Shown piece by piece: positions 7,048 to 14,982 of a DNA stretch of 27,798 bases. The stretch comes from an uncultured Clostridia bacterium (GTDB lineage: Bacteria > Bacillota > Clostridia > Christensenellales > Borkfalkiaceae): NCBI GenBank assembly GCA_947088135.1, contig CAMUFJ010000023.1, positions 1-27,798 of the forward strand, written 5' to 3'. A program made the translations under genes and the position numbers. The stretch's first letter is position 1, and every line of letters starts with the position of its first letter. Below the pieces are notes generated by a model, which was given only the letters and a program-made list of their open reading frames with translations, was not told the origin of the DNA and ran no database searches.

Positions 7048-9639
7048 ATGGCGAAAAAAGAAACGAGCCCCGAGCTCACAGAAGAATTTCGAAAAACGCT
7101 CGAAATGACCAAGATCCTCGACGTAGAGGTAAACGACGAGCTGAAAAAATCTTTCATTGCCTATGCAATGGCGGTAAATAAGTCGCGCGCCATTCCCGAC
7201 GTGCGCGATGGCATGAAGCCCGTACACAGGCGTATTCTCTTCTCCATGCACGAGATGGGGCTGTATAACGATAAGGCGTATAAAAAGTGCGCCCGTATCG
7301 TCGGCGACTGCATGGGTAAATATCACCCGCACGGCGACAGCTCGGTGTACGACGCTCTCGTCCGTTTGGCGCAGGATTTCAGCATCAACTTCCCGCTCGT
7401 GGACGGACACGGCAACTTCGGGTCGGTGGACGGCGATCCCCCCGCGGCAATGCGTTATACGGAGGCGAGGCTTTCCAAGCTTGCGGCGGAAATGCTTCGC
7501 GACCTCGATAAGGAAACGGTGGATTTCTTCCCCAACTTCGACGGCAACGAAATGGAGCCTGCCGTGCTTCCCGCACGCTTCCCCAACTTGCTCGTTAACG
7601 GTTCTGACGGTATCGCGGTGGGTATGGCGACCAATATTCCGCCCCATAACCTTGCAGAGGTCATCGACGGCACCGTCGCCATGATCGAGAATCCCGAAAT
7701 TACCGTAGACGAACTCATGAGCTATATTCCCGCTCCCGATTTCCCCACGGGCGGTATTATCATGGGCAGAAGCGGGATCCGCAAGGCGTACCGCACAGGG
7801 CAGGGCAATATTATCATTCGCTCCAAGTGCGAGATCGAGGAACACGGCACGGGTGCAAACGTCCGCTCGCGCATCGTCGTTACCGAAATTCCATATCAGG
7901 TCAATAAAGCTCAGCTCATCGAAACGATTGCAAATATGGTGCGCGACAAGCGTTTGGAAGGCATTTCGGACATTCGCGAAGAATCGGGCAGAGAGGGCTT
8001 GCGCATCGTCATCGAGTGCAAGAAGGACGCGAACGCGCAGGTTGTGCTGAACTCCCTGTACAAGCATACGAATTTGCAGATTTCCGACGGTATTATATTG
8101 CTCGCGCTTGTCGAAAACGGAACCGAGCCCAAGGTTTTAAACTTGCACGACATTTTGGCTTACTACCTTGCGCACCAAAAAGAGGTCATTACCCGCCGTA
8201 CCCGCTACGAGCTTACCAAAACGGAGGAGCGCGCCCATATCATCGAGGGGCTGGTGCTTGCGCTTGCCAATATCGACGAGGTTATTCGCATCATTAAAAC
8301 TTCGCGCGATAAAGTGGACGCAACCGAAAAGCTCACTTCGGCGTTCGAACTCACCGATAAACAGGCAAACGCCATTTTGGAAATGCGTTTGCAAAGGCTC
8401 ACTTCCTTGGAAGTGGAAAAGCTCAGAGAGGAACTCGAAGCGCTCCATGCGACGATTGCCGATTTAAAAGACATACTTGCAAACGAGTCCCGCGTGCTGG
8501 AAATCATCAAAAACGATTTGCTTGCGATCAAGGCGAAATATCCCTCCGAGCGCAAGACGGAAATTTCCGTCGATTACGGCGCGATCGAGGATGAAGATCT
8601 CATCGACGAAGAGGACGTGGTCATTTCCATGACGCACGGCGGTTATATCAAGCGTTTCCCCGTTGCCGAGTACCGTGCGCAAAACCGCGGCGGCGTCGGC
8701 ATCACCGCGCACCGCCCCAAAGAGGACGACTTCGTGGAGCAGATGTTCGTGTGCTCCACCCATAAGCCCATTTTACTCTTCTCCAACTTCGGTAAAGTGT
8801 ATTCGGTGAAGGGCTACGAGATTCCCGAAGCCAACCGCACCGCGCGGGGCAGGGCGATCGTCAATATCGTTCAGCTCAATGCGGGAGAAAAGATCGCGGC
8901 GATCCTGCCCGTTCTCGAACAGGGTCACGGTTATCTCGTGATGGCAACCAAAAACGGCGTTATCAAAAAGACCGCCATGCGCGAATTTGCTCACATTCTG
9001 CGGAGCGGAAAAATCGCCATTAAGATTGTGGACGGCGACGAGCTCATTTCCGTACAGTTCGCGGGCGGGAAGGACGAGATCGTCGTTGCGAGCCGTTCGG
9101 GCAAGTGCATCCGCTTCTCGGAAAAGGACGTCCGTCCTATGGGAAGAGATACCGTCGGCGTGCGCGCCATGAACCTTTCCAAGGGCGACGAGGTGGTGGA
9201 TATGCTTGTTCTTCGCGAGGGATACGACATTCTCACCGTATCCGAAAACGGTTACGGCAAGCGCACCGATCCCGAGGACTACCGCTTGCAGTCGCGAGGA
9301 GGAAAGGGCATCAAGGCGGGCGTGTTCAATGAAAAGACGGGCAAACTCGTCAATATGAAGCTCGTCAACGACGATTTGGACGTCATGCTCGTCACCTCTG
9401 CGGGAATCGTCATTCGTATGCACGCCGAAACGATTTCCCATATCGGAAGAAACACGCGCGGCGTACGGCTCATGAACGTGCGCGGGGGCGTCGTGGCTAC
9501 GGTCGCCATTACCGAAAAGGACGAAGAGGCGGAAACGCTCGCGCCCGAAGAAACGGCGGCGGATCTTGCGCCCGAGGAACTTGCAGAGGGCGCGGAGGAC
9601 AATGCGGATGAAACGCCCGCAGACGGCAGTGAAGAATAA
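7048..9639 (+). CDS. gyrA: DNA gyrase subunit A
   Basis: The DNA cleavage and wrapping subunit of gyrase, 863 residues. The breakage-reunion domain includes the active-site Tyr 137 in AAMRYTEARLSK and the quinolone region YHPHGDSSVYDALVRLAQ. The residues equal to E. coli Ser83 and Asp87 are Ser98 and Asp102, the susceptible-type residues. The C-terminal pinwheel contains a GyrA-box-like LQSRGGKGIKAG, which supports gyrase over topoisomerase IV. The last 40 or so residues are very acidic and Ala/Glu-rich; such tails are known to modulate wrapping in some gyrases. The ribosome site AAAGGAAA lies shortly before the ATG. It is probably co-transcribed with gyrB. Confidence 0.95.
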   Translation: MAKKETSPELTEEFRKTLEMTKILDVEVNDELKKSFIAYAMAVNKSRAIPDVRDGMKPVHRRILFSMHEMGLYNDKAYKKCARIVGDCMGKYHPHGDSSVYDALVRLAQDFSINFPLVDGHGNFGSVDGDPPAAMRYTEARLSKLAAEMLRDLDKETVDFFPNFDGNEMEPAVLPARFPNLLVNGSDGIAVGMATNIPPHNLAEVIDGTVAMIENPEITVDELMSYIPAPDFPTGGIIMGRSGIRKAYRTGQGNIIIRSKCEIEEHGTGANVRSRIVVTEIPYQVNKAQLIETIANMVRDKRLEGISDIREESGREGLRIVIECKKDANAQVVLNSLYKHTNLQISDGIILLALVENGTEPKVLNLHDILAYYLAHQKEVITRRTRYELTKTEERAHIIEGLVLALANIDEVIRIIKTSRDKVDATEKLTSAFELTDKQANAILEMRLQRLTSLEVEKLREELEALHATIADLKDILANESRVLEIIKNDLLAIKAKYPSERKTEISVDYGAIEDEDLIDEEDVVISMTHGGYIKRFPVAEYRAQNRGGVGITAHRPKEDDFVEQMFVCSTHKPILLFSNFGKVYSVKGYEIPEANRTARGRAIVNIVQLNAGEKIAAILPVLEQGHGYLVMATKNGVIKKTAMREFAHILRSGKIAIKIVDGDELISVQFAGGKDEIVVASRSGKCIRFSEKDVRPMGRDTVGVRAMNLSKGDEVVDMLVLREGYDILTVSENGYGKRTDPEDYRLQSRGGKGIKAGVFNEKTGKLVNMKLVNDDLDVMLVTSAGIVIRMHAETISHIGRNTRGVRLMNVRGGVVATVAITEKDEEAETLAPEETAADLAPEELAEGAEDNADETPADGSEE

Positions 9640-9654
9640 ATTTTAACAGCAATC

Positions 9655-9687
9655 AAAAACCCCGCGGATCAAGTGAGTTCCGCGGGG
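9655..9687 (-). terminator. Terminator-like hairpin acting on the minus strand
   Basis: CCCCGCGGA (9660-9668) and TCCGCGGGG (9679-9687) form a perfect 9-bp stem. The T-run (GGGGTTTTTGATT) lies only on the minus strand; the plus strand continues with TGCGTCAT. No minus-strand gene is seen upstream of it. On the plus strand it may only act as a 3' protecting stem for gyrA mRNA. Confidence 0.55.
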
Positions 9688-9747
9688 TGCGTCATATGTA
9701 GTTTAATGCATATTACCGCATTCGGCTTTCCGGAACAAAATATCTTT

Positions 9748-9774
9748 AAAAACCCGCAAATCAGCGGGTTTTTT
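9748..9774. terminator. Intrinsic terminator downstream of gyrA
   Basis: AAAACCCGC pairs with GCGGGTTTT around AAATCA, followed by further T. It can work in both directions. It ends the gyrB-gyrA unit before the alcohol dehydrogenase promoter. Confidence 0.82.
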
Positions 9775-9808
9775 ACAAAATATAGCGAGGAAAAATTTTC
9801 CAAGCGTC

Positions 9809-9837
9809 TTGACGGGCAGAGAGATATGTATTATAAT
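9809..9837 (+). promoter_or_regulatory. Sigma-A promoter of the iron alcohol dehydrogenase
   Basis: TTGACG (9809-9814), a 17-bp spacer and a perfect TATAAT (9832-9837). The leader of about 37 bases carries GGAGGA before the start. Confidence 0.88.
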
Positions 9838-9880
9838 ATTTAAGGGCGGAAAGCCTACCGATAAAATTGGAGGAATGTTT

Positions 9881-11098
9881 ATGGCAAGATTTACACTGCC
9901 CCGTGATCTCTATCACGGGAAGGGCGCTTTGGAAGCGCTGAAAACGTTCGAAGGGAAGCGTGCGATGATTTGCGTCGGCGGCGGTTCCATGAAGAAATTC
10001 GGATTTTTGGATAAAGCCGTTTCTTACTTGAAGGAAGCGGGCATGGAAGTGGAACTGTTCGAAGGGATCGAGCCCGATCCTTCCGTAGAAACGGTGATGA
10101 AGGGCGCGGACGCCATGCTCAAATTTAAGCCGGACTGGATCATCGCCATGGGCGGCGGTTCGCCCATCGACGCGGCGAAAGCGATGTGGATCAAATACGA
10201 GTATCCCGACATCACGTTCGAGGACATGTGTAAAGTGTTCGGTATCCCCGCGCTCCGCAAAAAGGCGCGTTTCTGTGCGATTTCCTCTACGTCGGGCACG
10301 GCGACGGAGGTGACGGCGTTCTCCATTATCACCGACTATTCCAAGGGGATCAAATATCCCATCGCCGACTTCGAGATCACGCCCGACGTGGCGATCGTCG
10401 ATCCCGACTTGGCGGAAACCATGCCCAAAAAGCTGGTGGCGCACACGGGTATGGATGCGATGACGCACTCCGTGGAGGCGTACGTTTCCACCGCGCACTG
10501 CGACTATACCGATCCGCTTGCGATCTTTGCGATCAAGATGATTCAAGGCGATTTGGTGGATTCCTACAACGGCGACATGGCAAAACGCGACAAAATGCAC
10601 AATGCGCAGTGCCTTGCGGGTATGGCGTTCTCCAACGCTCTGCTCGGCATCGTACACTCGATGGCGCACAAGACGGGCGCGGCATTTGCCGACTACGGCG
10701 CGCACATCATTCACGGCGCGGCGAATGCCATGTATCTGCCCAAGGTCATTGCGTTCAATGCAAAGGACGCGGAGGCGAAACGGCGTTACGGAGAGATTGC
10801 CGACTATATGGGGCTCGGCGGAAAGAACGACGGCGAGAAGGTGAAGCTCCTCATCGCGTATCTTCGTAAGATGAACGACGATTTGAATATTCCGCACTGC
10901 ATCAAGCATTACGGCGCGGACAGCTATCCTGCCGACGAGGGTTTCGTTCCCGAAAAGGTATTTTTGGAACGGCTTCCCGAAATCGCGAAGAACGCGATCG
11001 GCGACGCCTGCACGGGAAGCAATCCCCGCATTCCCACGCAGGAAGAGATGGAAAAACTGCTCAAATGTTGCTATTACGATACCGAGGTGGATTTCTAA
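9881..11098 (+). CDS. Iron-containing alcohol dehydrogenase (AdhE ADH-domain type)
   Basis: A 405-residue NAD(P)-dependent group III alcohol dehydrogenase, which would interconvert aldehydes and alcohols in fermentation. The nucleotide site is MGGGSPIDAAK (90-100). Predicted metal ligands are Asp192 and His196 in GMDAMTHSVE, His259 in LGIVHSMAH, and His278 in IIHGAANA. The segment CLAGMAFSNALLGIVHSMAHKTG is the family signature. Phrases such as FEGIEPDPSVETVMKG, ISSTSGTATEVTAFSIITD and YPIADFEITPDVAIVDPDL resemble the alcohol dehydrogenase half of bifunctional AdhE, but the aldehyde half is absent. The start at 9881 has GGAGG 7 bases upstream; ATG 9875 is too close to it. It has its own promoter and terminator, so it is monocistronic. 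The substrate is not determined. Confidence 0.93.
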   Translation: MARFTLPRDLYHGKGALEALKTFEGKRAMICVGGGSMKKFGFLDKAVSYLKEAGMEVELFEGIEPDPSVETVMKGADAMLKFKPDWIIAMGGGSPIDAAKAMWIKYEYPDITFEDMCKVFGIPALRKKARFCAISSTSGTATEVTAFSIITDYSKGIKYPIADFEITPDVAIVDPDLAETMPKKLVAHTGMDAMTHSVEAYVSTAHCDYTDPLAIFAIKMIQGDLVDSYNGDMAKRDKMHNAQCLAGMAFSNALLGIVHSMAHKTGAAFADYGAHIIHGAANAMYLPKVIAFNAKDAEAKRRYGEIADYMGLGGKNDGEKVKLLIAYLRKMNDDLNIPHCIKHYGADSYPADEGFVPEKVFLERLPEIAKNAIGDACTGSNPRIPTQEEMEKLLKCCYYDTEVDF

Positions 11099-11116
11099 GC
11101 CGTATCGGTAAATAAC

Positions 11117-11146
11117 AAAGCCCGCACGGATTCCCGTGCGGGCTTT
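11117..11146. terminator. Bidirectional terminator between alcohol dehydrogenase and ung
   Basis: AAAGCCCGCACGG and CCGTGCGGGCTTT form a perfect 13-bp stem with a 4-base loop, with T-runs on both strands. It serves the two convergent genes. Confidence 0.92.
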
Positions 11147-11158
11147 TTCTATGCGCGT

Positions 11159-11824
11159 TCAGCCGAGCTTCCAATCGATGGGGTCTAACCCGTGAGCGCG
11201 GAGATAATCGTTGGTTTTAGAGTAATGCCGACAGCCGAAAAAGCCGTTGTAGGCGGAGAGGGGCGAGGGATGCGCGCACTCCAAAATAAGGTGCTTGGAG
11301 GCGTCGATAAGCGGAACCTTTCTGCGGGCGTTTCCGCCCCAAAGAAGAAAAACGAGGTGCTCTTTTTGTTCGCTTAAAATTTTTATCACGCTGTCGGTGA
11401 ACCAGCTCCAACCGCAGTTCGCGTGCGAGTTCGCCTGATGCGCGCGCACGGTGAGCGCGGTGTTCATCATCAGCACGCCCTCCGTTGCCCACTTGGTGAG
11501 ATTTCCCGATTTAGGCGGGTCGTACCCCAAATCGCTCTTTAATTCTTTGAGCATATTTTCAAGCGACGGCGGCTTTGGTATTCCGTCCTGTACGGAAAAA
11601 CAGAGTCCGTGCGCCTGTCCTGCGTTGTGATAAGGGTCTTGCCCTAGCAGCACGGCGCGCACCTTTGCGAACGGGGTGTAGCGGAAGCAATTAAAAATAT
11701 CGTACATATCGGGATATACGGTATGCTCCGAATATTCCTTTTTCAAAAACGTGCGGATTTGTTGATAACGCTCGTCTGCAAAAAGCGGTGCGAGCGGTTC
11801 TTTCCAATCAGCTAAATCAATCAT
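11159..11824 (-). CDS. ung: Uracil-DNA glycosylase (family 1)
   Basis: Removes uracil from DNA to begin base-excision repair; 221 residues. The water-activating motif GQDPYH (61-66, Asp63) and the Leu-loop HPSPLSA (His185 onward) are intact. GVLMMNTALTVR and LLWGGNARRK are also family segments. Its ATG overlaps the TGA of the upstream mtnN gene by 3 bases (ATGA), so it is the second gene of a two-gene minus-strand operon. It ends at the shared bidirectional terminator. Confidence 0.96.
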   Translation of the reverse strand: MIDLADWKEPLAPLFADERYQQIRTFLKKEYSEHTVYPDMYDIFNCFRYTPFAKVRAVLLGQDPYHNAGQAHGLCFSVQDGIPKPPSLENMLKELKSDLGYDPPKSGNLTKWATEGVLMMNTALTVRAHQANSHANCGWSWFTDSVIKILSEQKEHLVFLLWGGNARRKVPLIDASKHLILECAHPSPLSAYNGFFGCRHYSKTNDYLRAHGLDPIDWKLG

Positions 11825-12486
11825 TGTATTTCTCCGATTGCATGAAAAATTTCACCGAGATGCGCCTTTAAGTTGAGTAGGGCAAGTTTTAGATTTTTTC
11901 TAAATTGTTCGGTGGTGCTGCCCGAACCGTACACGTCGGAAACGGCTTTCACGCTCATGCAGGGTACGCCTGCATATTTGCACACTTGCACGATTGCACA
12001 GCCCTCCATTTCGCGGATATCGCAACCGAGCTTTGACAATAAATGATGGTCGGTTACGCTGTCGTTAAAGCGGTCGCCCGTTCCTAATGCGCGACGGGGA
12101 AAGTCAAGCCCTTTGGGAATGAAGAGCGGCAGAAAGTTTTCCGTTTCGCCGTTGAGCGTGCCGATCTCTCCGCCGTCGATCTGGGTGATGTCGAAATCGT
12201 ATTGTACGGCTTTTTCGACGACGTATATTCCGGCGATTTCGGTGCTTGCGTTCAGTCCGCCCGCTACGCCGAAATTGAGCACAAGATCCGCCCCCTTTGT
12301 AATTGCGAGCGCCGCGCCTGCCGCAGCGTTTACCTTTCCCACGCCGCAAACCACAAGCAGTACTTCCTGCCCGAATGCCGTTCCGCTGTAAACGGTTTTA
12401 CCGAGCGTTGTTTGAATGCCTTTTATCTCCATATCGTCGAGCAAAATTTCCGCTTCGCTGTCCATGGCGATCACGCAACCTATCAT
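11821..12486 (-). CDS. mtnN: 5'-methylthioadenosine/S-adenosylhomocysteine nucleosidase
   Basis: Cleaves adenine from methylthioadenosine and S-adenosylhomocysteine, clearing inhibitory by-products of SAM-using enzymes and feeding methionine salvage. It has 221 residues from ATG 12486. That start follows GAGAGG at a 5-base distance; the alternative GTG at 12490-12492 lies too close. Family features are the N-terminal IGCVIAMDSEAE acid, VLNFGVAGGL, the substrate-binding REMEGCAIVQVC, and the catalytic Asp in SVKAVSDVYGSG. It is followed by ung with a 4-base overlap. The promoter lies at 12514-12542. Confidence 0.94.
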   Translation of the reverse strand: MIGCVIAMDSEAEILLDDMEIKGIQTTLGKTVYSGTAFGQEVLLVVCGVGKVNAAAGAALAITKGADLVLNFGVAGGLNASTEIAGIYVVEKAVQYDFDITQIDGGEIGTLNGETENFLPLFIPKGLDFPRRALGTGDRFNDSVTDHHLLSKLGCDIREMEGCAIVQVCKYAGVPCMSVKAVSDVYGSGSTTEQFRKNLKLALLNLKAHLGEIFHAIGEIQ

Positions 12487-12513
12487 ATGCACCTCTCATT
12501 GAATTCTCTCTTC

Positions 12514-12542
12514 ATTTTATCACATCTTTTGCGGTTTTGCAA
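12514..12542 (-). promoter_or_regulatory. Promoter of the mtnN-ung operon
   Basis: On the minus strand: TTGCAA (12542-12537), 17-bp spacer, TAAAAT (12519-12514). The leader is about 20 bases and carries a GAGAGG ribosome site. Confidence 0.72.
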
Positions 12543-12598
12543 GGCGATTTCGTATAAACGCCATTGCTTTGTCTATAATACTTCCAAAGGAGGATCGA

Positions 12599-13846
12599 AT
12601 GAATCCGTTTGAATTAAAACCGCAAAAAGCGGACAAGTGTTTTACTTCTTGGAATAAAGTGTTTTTAAAACCGTACAACAAAAACGAGGTGGATCCGTAT
12701 ACCCGTCTGCGCGTCATCTTAATGTCGGGCACGGAGTTCGAATCGGTGCGTTACTCCCACGCCTTCAACCGCCATTGTTCCAACAACGACGTGCGCCGTC
12801 GGCTTGCATATATGCGCAGGGGAGAGCAGATCCAGCAAAAACGCGTCGCAGGGTTGAAGCCCGCCGACGAGTCCATTTTGGAGCACACCATCGGTTATGA
12901 ACAGCTCGCCGTCGATCTCACCGCCAACCTCGCCGTGTCGGAGAAGAACAGCTACGTAAAAAAACAGCTCGATTTCGCGCTTCTCGAAGACTTCGACCAT
13001 TTGTACCGTTATGCCGACTTAATGGAGCTGGAAAAAGGCGGAGATCCCGCTCGGCTCGTCGGGGACTATACCGAAATCATGCCGGGGCGTCCTACGGTTG
13101 CCGAATACCGCCACCCTTTCGACGACGTTAATTTCTACCTCAATAACTACCTTAACGATACGAAAACCAAGCTCAACGTGAATATTATTACCGCGGCGGA
13201 ACAGCAAACCATGAATTTCTATATGAACGTCGCCAATCTGTACACCACGCCCATGGGAAGGAAGCTGTTTAACGAGATCGCCATGATCGAAGAACAGCAC
13301 GTTACCGGTTACGGCGGATTGAAAGACCCCTGCGCGTCTTGGTGGGAGGGGCTCTTGATGAACGAGTATACCGAATGCTATCTATATTATTCCTGCTATA
13401 TGGACGAGAAGGACGAGCGCATTAAACAAATTTGGGAAATGCACTTCAACGAGGAAGTTGCGCACTTGCATGAAGCGGCGGATCTGTTGAAGACTTACGA
13501 GGGCAAGGTGTGGCAACAGTGTTTCCCCGACGGCGGAGAATTCCCCGAACTGTTAAAATTCCGCTCGCAGAAGGATTACGTGCGCGAGGCGCTCAAAAGC
13601 GTGCGCCTCACGGGCGTGGAGGAAGGTTGGGAGCTCCTCGACAGCGTTCCCGATACCTTCCGCTATTTTGCTTACAACCGCAAGATCAACGGCGATATCA
13701 ACACCGTGGGTACGCACGCGGTCATCGAAAAGGCAATCAAGGAGTTCGGCAACGATTGGCGTTTGCAGGATAAGGAGCACCCGATTAAATGTCTTGCCGA
13801 CAGGAAGCATGACAACGTGGACGTGGGCAGAGTAAAAGGAAAATAA
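12599..13846 (+). CDS. Uncharacterised ferritin-like protein with three Glu...[DE]xxH hairpins
   Basis: A 415-residue, mainly helical soluble protein without a named function. Three pairs of helices carry a lone Glu followed exactly 30 residues later by a [DE]xxH motif. They are Glu101 with Asp131-xx-His134 (LLEDFDHLYRYAD), Glu201 with Glu231-xx-His234 (IEEQHVTGY), and Glu256 with Glu286-xx-His289 (NEEVAHLHEA). This is the ligand order of diiron ferritin-like four-helix bundles, but with one extra hairpin. The N-terminal 90 residues are basic and rich in Arg and Asn; the C-terminal 100 residues are probably a separate segment. ATG 12599 follows AAAGGAGG, and TATAAT at 12574-12579 suggests its own promoter with a weak -35. 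A role in iron handling or oxygen/peroxide removal is plausible only by fold. Confidence 0.75.
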   Translation: MNPFELKPQKADKCFTSWNKVFLKPYNKNEVDPYTRLRVILMSGTEFESVRYSHAFNRHCSNNDVRRRLAYMRRGEQIQQKRVAGLKPADESILEHTIGYEQLAVDLTANLAVSEKNSYVKKQLDFALLEDFDHLYRYADLMELEKGGDPARLVGDYTEIMPGRPTVAEYRHPFDDVNFYLNNYLNDTKTKLNVNIITAAEQQTMNFYMNVANLYTTPMGRKLFNEIAMIEEQHVTGYGGLKDPCASWWEGLLMNEYTECYLYYSCYMDEKDERIKQIWEMHFNEEVAHLHEAADLLKTYEGKVWQQCFPDGGEFPELLKFRSQKDYVREALKSVRLTGVEEGWELLDSVPDTFRYFAYNRKINGDINTVGTHAVIEKAIKEFGNDWRLQDKEHPIKCLADRKHDNVDVGRVKGK

Positions 13847-13858
13847 CCCGACAAAAGG

Positions 13859-13902
13859 GAAATTATGCCCGAATGCACACAGTTGCATTCGGGCATAATT
13901 TC
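13859..13902. terminator. Perfect 19-bp hairpin after the ferritin-like gene
   Basis: Arms at 13859-13877 and 13884-13902 match perfectly, with a 6-base loop CACAGT. The core is ATGCCCGAATGCA. Only three T are contained at the 3' arm and no clear T-run follows, so termination is likely but not classical. The stem lies between the gene and the next promoter. Confidence 0.6.
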
Positions 13903-13947
13903 TGTCTATTCACGCTCTATAACGCTTCGAGGACGAATCGCGTACGG

Positions 13948-13976
13948 TTGACGCGGCGGTGCGAGTATGCTATAAT
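13948..13976 (+). promoter_or_regulatory. Promoter of the phosphopantetheinyl transferase gene (leaderless type)
   Basis: TTGACG (13948-13953), 17-bp spacer, perfect TATAAT (13971-13976). Only 6 bases separate the -10 box from ATG 13983, so transcription should begin at or next to the A of the start codon. Confidence 0.82.
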
Positions 13977-13982
13977 GGTATT

Positions 13983-14474
13983 ATGAAAGTTTTTTATACG
14001 CGCAAACGGATGAACGGCGAAGAATTTTGCAGGCGGGTGCTTCGCGAGCGTTACGGCTTGGAAGATCCCGGATTTGCGCGCGAGGAAAACGGAAAACCCT
14101 ATCTTTTGAATTCTTCTTTGAAAATAAGCGTTTCCCACAGCGGGGAACTGCTCGCGCTTGCCGTGGGGGATTGCGAGGCGGGGCTCGATATCGAGCTTCG
14201 GCGGGAAATGCGACGCGGTTCCCTGCTTCGGCGAATGGACGAACGGGAGCGGGAAGAGGACTTTTTCCGCCTTTGGACGGCAAAGGAGAGCTATGTGAAA
14301 TACCGCGGAAGCACGCTTGCGCATATGCTCGAATCTCTCGTCTATTACGGCGGGGTACTGTACGAGAACGGTGTGCCAGCGCCCGTTTTTTTCACCTGTT
14401 TCGAATTTGAAAATTATGTTTTTACCATTTGCACCGCGCAAAAAATCCAAGCGGAAACCGAGGAGATATTATGA
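13983..14474 (+). CDS. 4'-phosphopantetheinyl transferase (Sfp superfamily)
   Basis: Transfers the phosphopantetheine arm of CoA onto a Ser of a carrier protein. It has 163 residues, shorter than Sfp (about 220). Conserved segments are ENGKPYL (35-41), the CoA-binding ISVSHSGELLALAVG, the magnesium site GLDIE with Asp69 and Glu71, and FFRLWTAKESYVKYRG with Trp98, Lys101 and Glu102. The ATG at 13983 gives the family-like N-terminus MKVFYTR. There is no ribosome site, and the promoter -10 box lies 6 bases upstream, so the mRNA looks leaderless. The stop overlaps the next gene by 4 bases. No carrier protein or synthase is in the window, so its partner is unknown. Confidence 0.88.
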   Translation: MKVFYTRKRMNGEEFCRRVLRERYGLEDPGFAREENGKPYLLNSSLKISVSHSGELLALAVGDCEAGLDIELRREMRRGSLLRRMDEREREEDFFRLWTAKESYVKYRGSTLAHMLESLVYYGGVLYENGVPAPVFFTCFEFENYVFTICTAQKIQAETEEIL

Positions 14475-14902
14475 CGAGAGGAGAACAGGCAAAAAATTAC
14501 TTTTTACAGGGATATAACTGCACGCAGGCGGTATTGCTTGCGTTTTCCGATTTGCTCGGCGTTGACGAGGCGACGCTCAAAGCGGTCGGATTGCCGATGG
14601 GCGGAGGCATGGGACGGCTTCGCCAGACCTGCGGAGGGGTGACGGGTGCGGTGCTATGTTTTGGACTGTTGTTTCCGCAAAAAAGCAAAAACGAAACGTA
14701 CGCGCTCGTGCAGGAATTCGCGAAGCGGTTTCAAGAAAAAAACGGCAGTATCAACTGCGGAGAGCTTTTGAGCGGAGCGGGCGTAAAGGCGGATACTTCG
14801 CCCATGGCGGAAGCGCGCACGCCCGCCTATTACAAAAAACGTCCCTGTCCCGAGCTCATTCGCGACGCGGCGGATATTTTGGAAGAAATGATCGGGGAAT
14901 AA
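14471..14902 (+). CDS. C_GCAxxG_C_C family redox-active protein
   Basis: A 143-residue protein of the C_GCAxxG_C_C family, common in anaerobes and thought to be redox-active through conserved Cys; its exact reaction is not known. Visible features are GYNCTQAVLLAF (Cys17), the glycine-rich GLPMGGGMGRLRQTCGGVTGAV (Cys54), INCGELL (Cys96) and RPCPELIRDAADILEE (Cys126), plus Cys63. In the name motif, GCAxxG reads TCGGVTGA here. The start ATG 14471 follows GAGGAG and overlaps the phosphopantetheinyl transferase stop (ATGA), so the two are co-translated. The functional link between them is not evident. Confidence 0.88.
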   Translation: MTRGEQAKNYFLQGYNCTQAVLLAFSDLLGVDEATLKAVGLPMGGGMGRLRQTCGGVTGAVLCFGLLFPQKSKNETYALVQEFAKRFQEKNGSINCGELLSGAGVKADTSPMAEARTPAYYKKRPCPELIRDAADILEEMIGE

Positions 14903-14944
14903 CAGGCTCTAAACGCAGCGGTATGGCATAAAAACAGGAACAAA

Positions 14945-14982
14945 TGCGAATACTTGATCCATGATGATCAAGCGTATTTGCA
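14945..14982 (+). promoter_or_regulatory. Hairpin enclosing the lipoprotein start codon
   Basis: TGCGAATACTTGATC (14945-14959) pairs with GATCAAGCGTATTTGCA (14966-14982), with a 2-base bulge and one G-U pair. The loop CATGAT contains the ATG at 14961-14963. The only ribosome-site-like sequence, AGGAA (14936-14940), lies 20 bases upstream, outside the stem. Confidence 0.5.

Noticed and set aside
6790..8067. A 425-codon open frame on the minus strand opposite gyrB/gyrA
   Set aside because: It lies wholly antisense to two highly conserved genes. Its composition (many His, Arg and Val) is the usual shadow of GC-biased codons, and it has no recognisable motif.
9773..10909. A 378-codon open frame opposite the iron alcohol dehydrogenase
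   Set aside because: Antisense shadow of a clear conserved gene; it has no ribosome site and no known domain.
14236..14262. Short purine-rich direct repeats in the phosphopantetheinyl transferase gene
   Set aside because: They are simple Arg/Glu codon runs within a conserved protein and not a genuine repeat.
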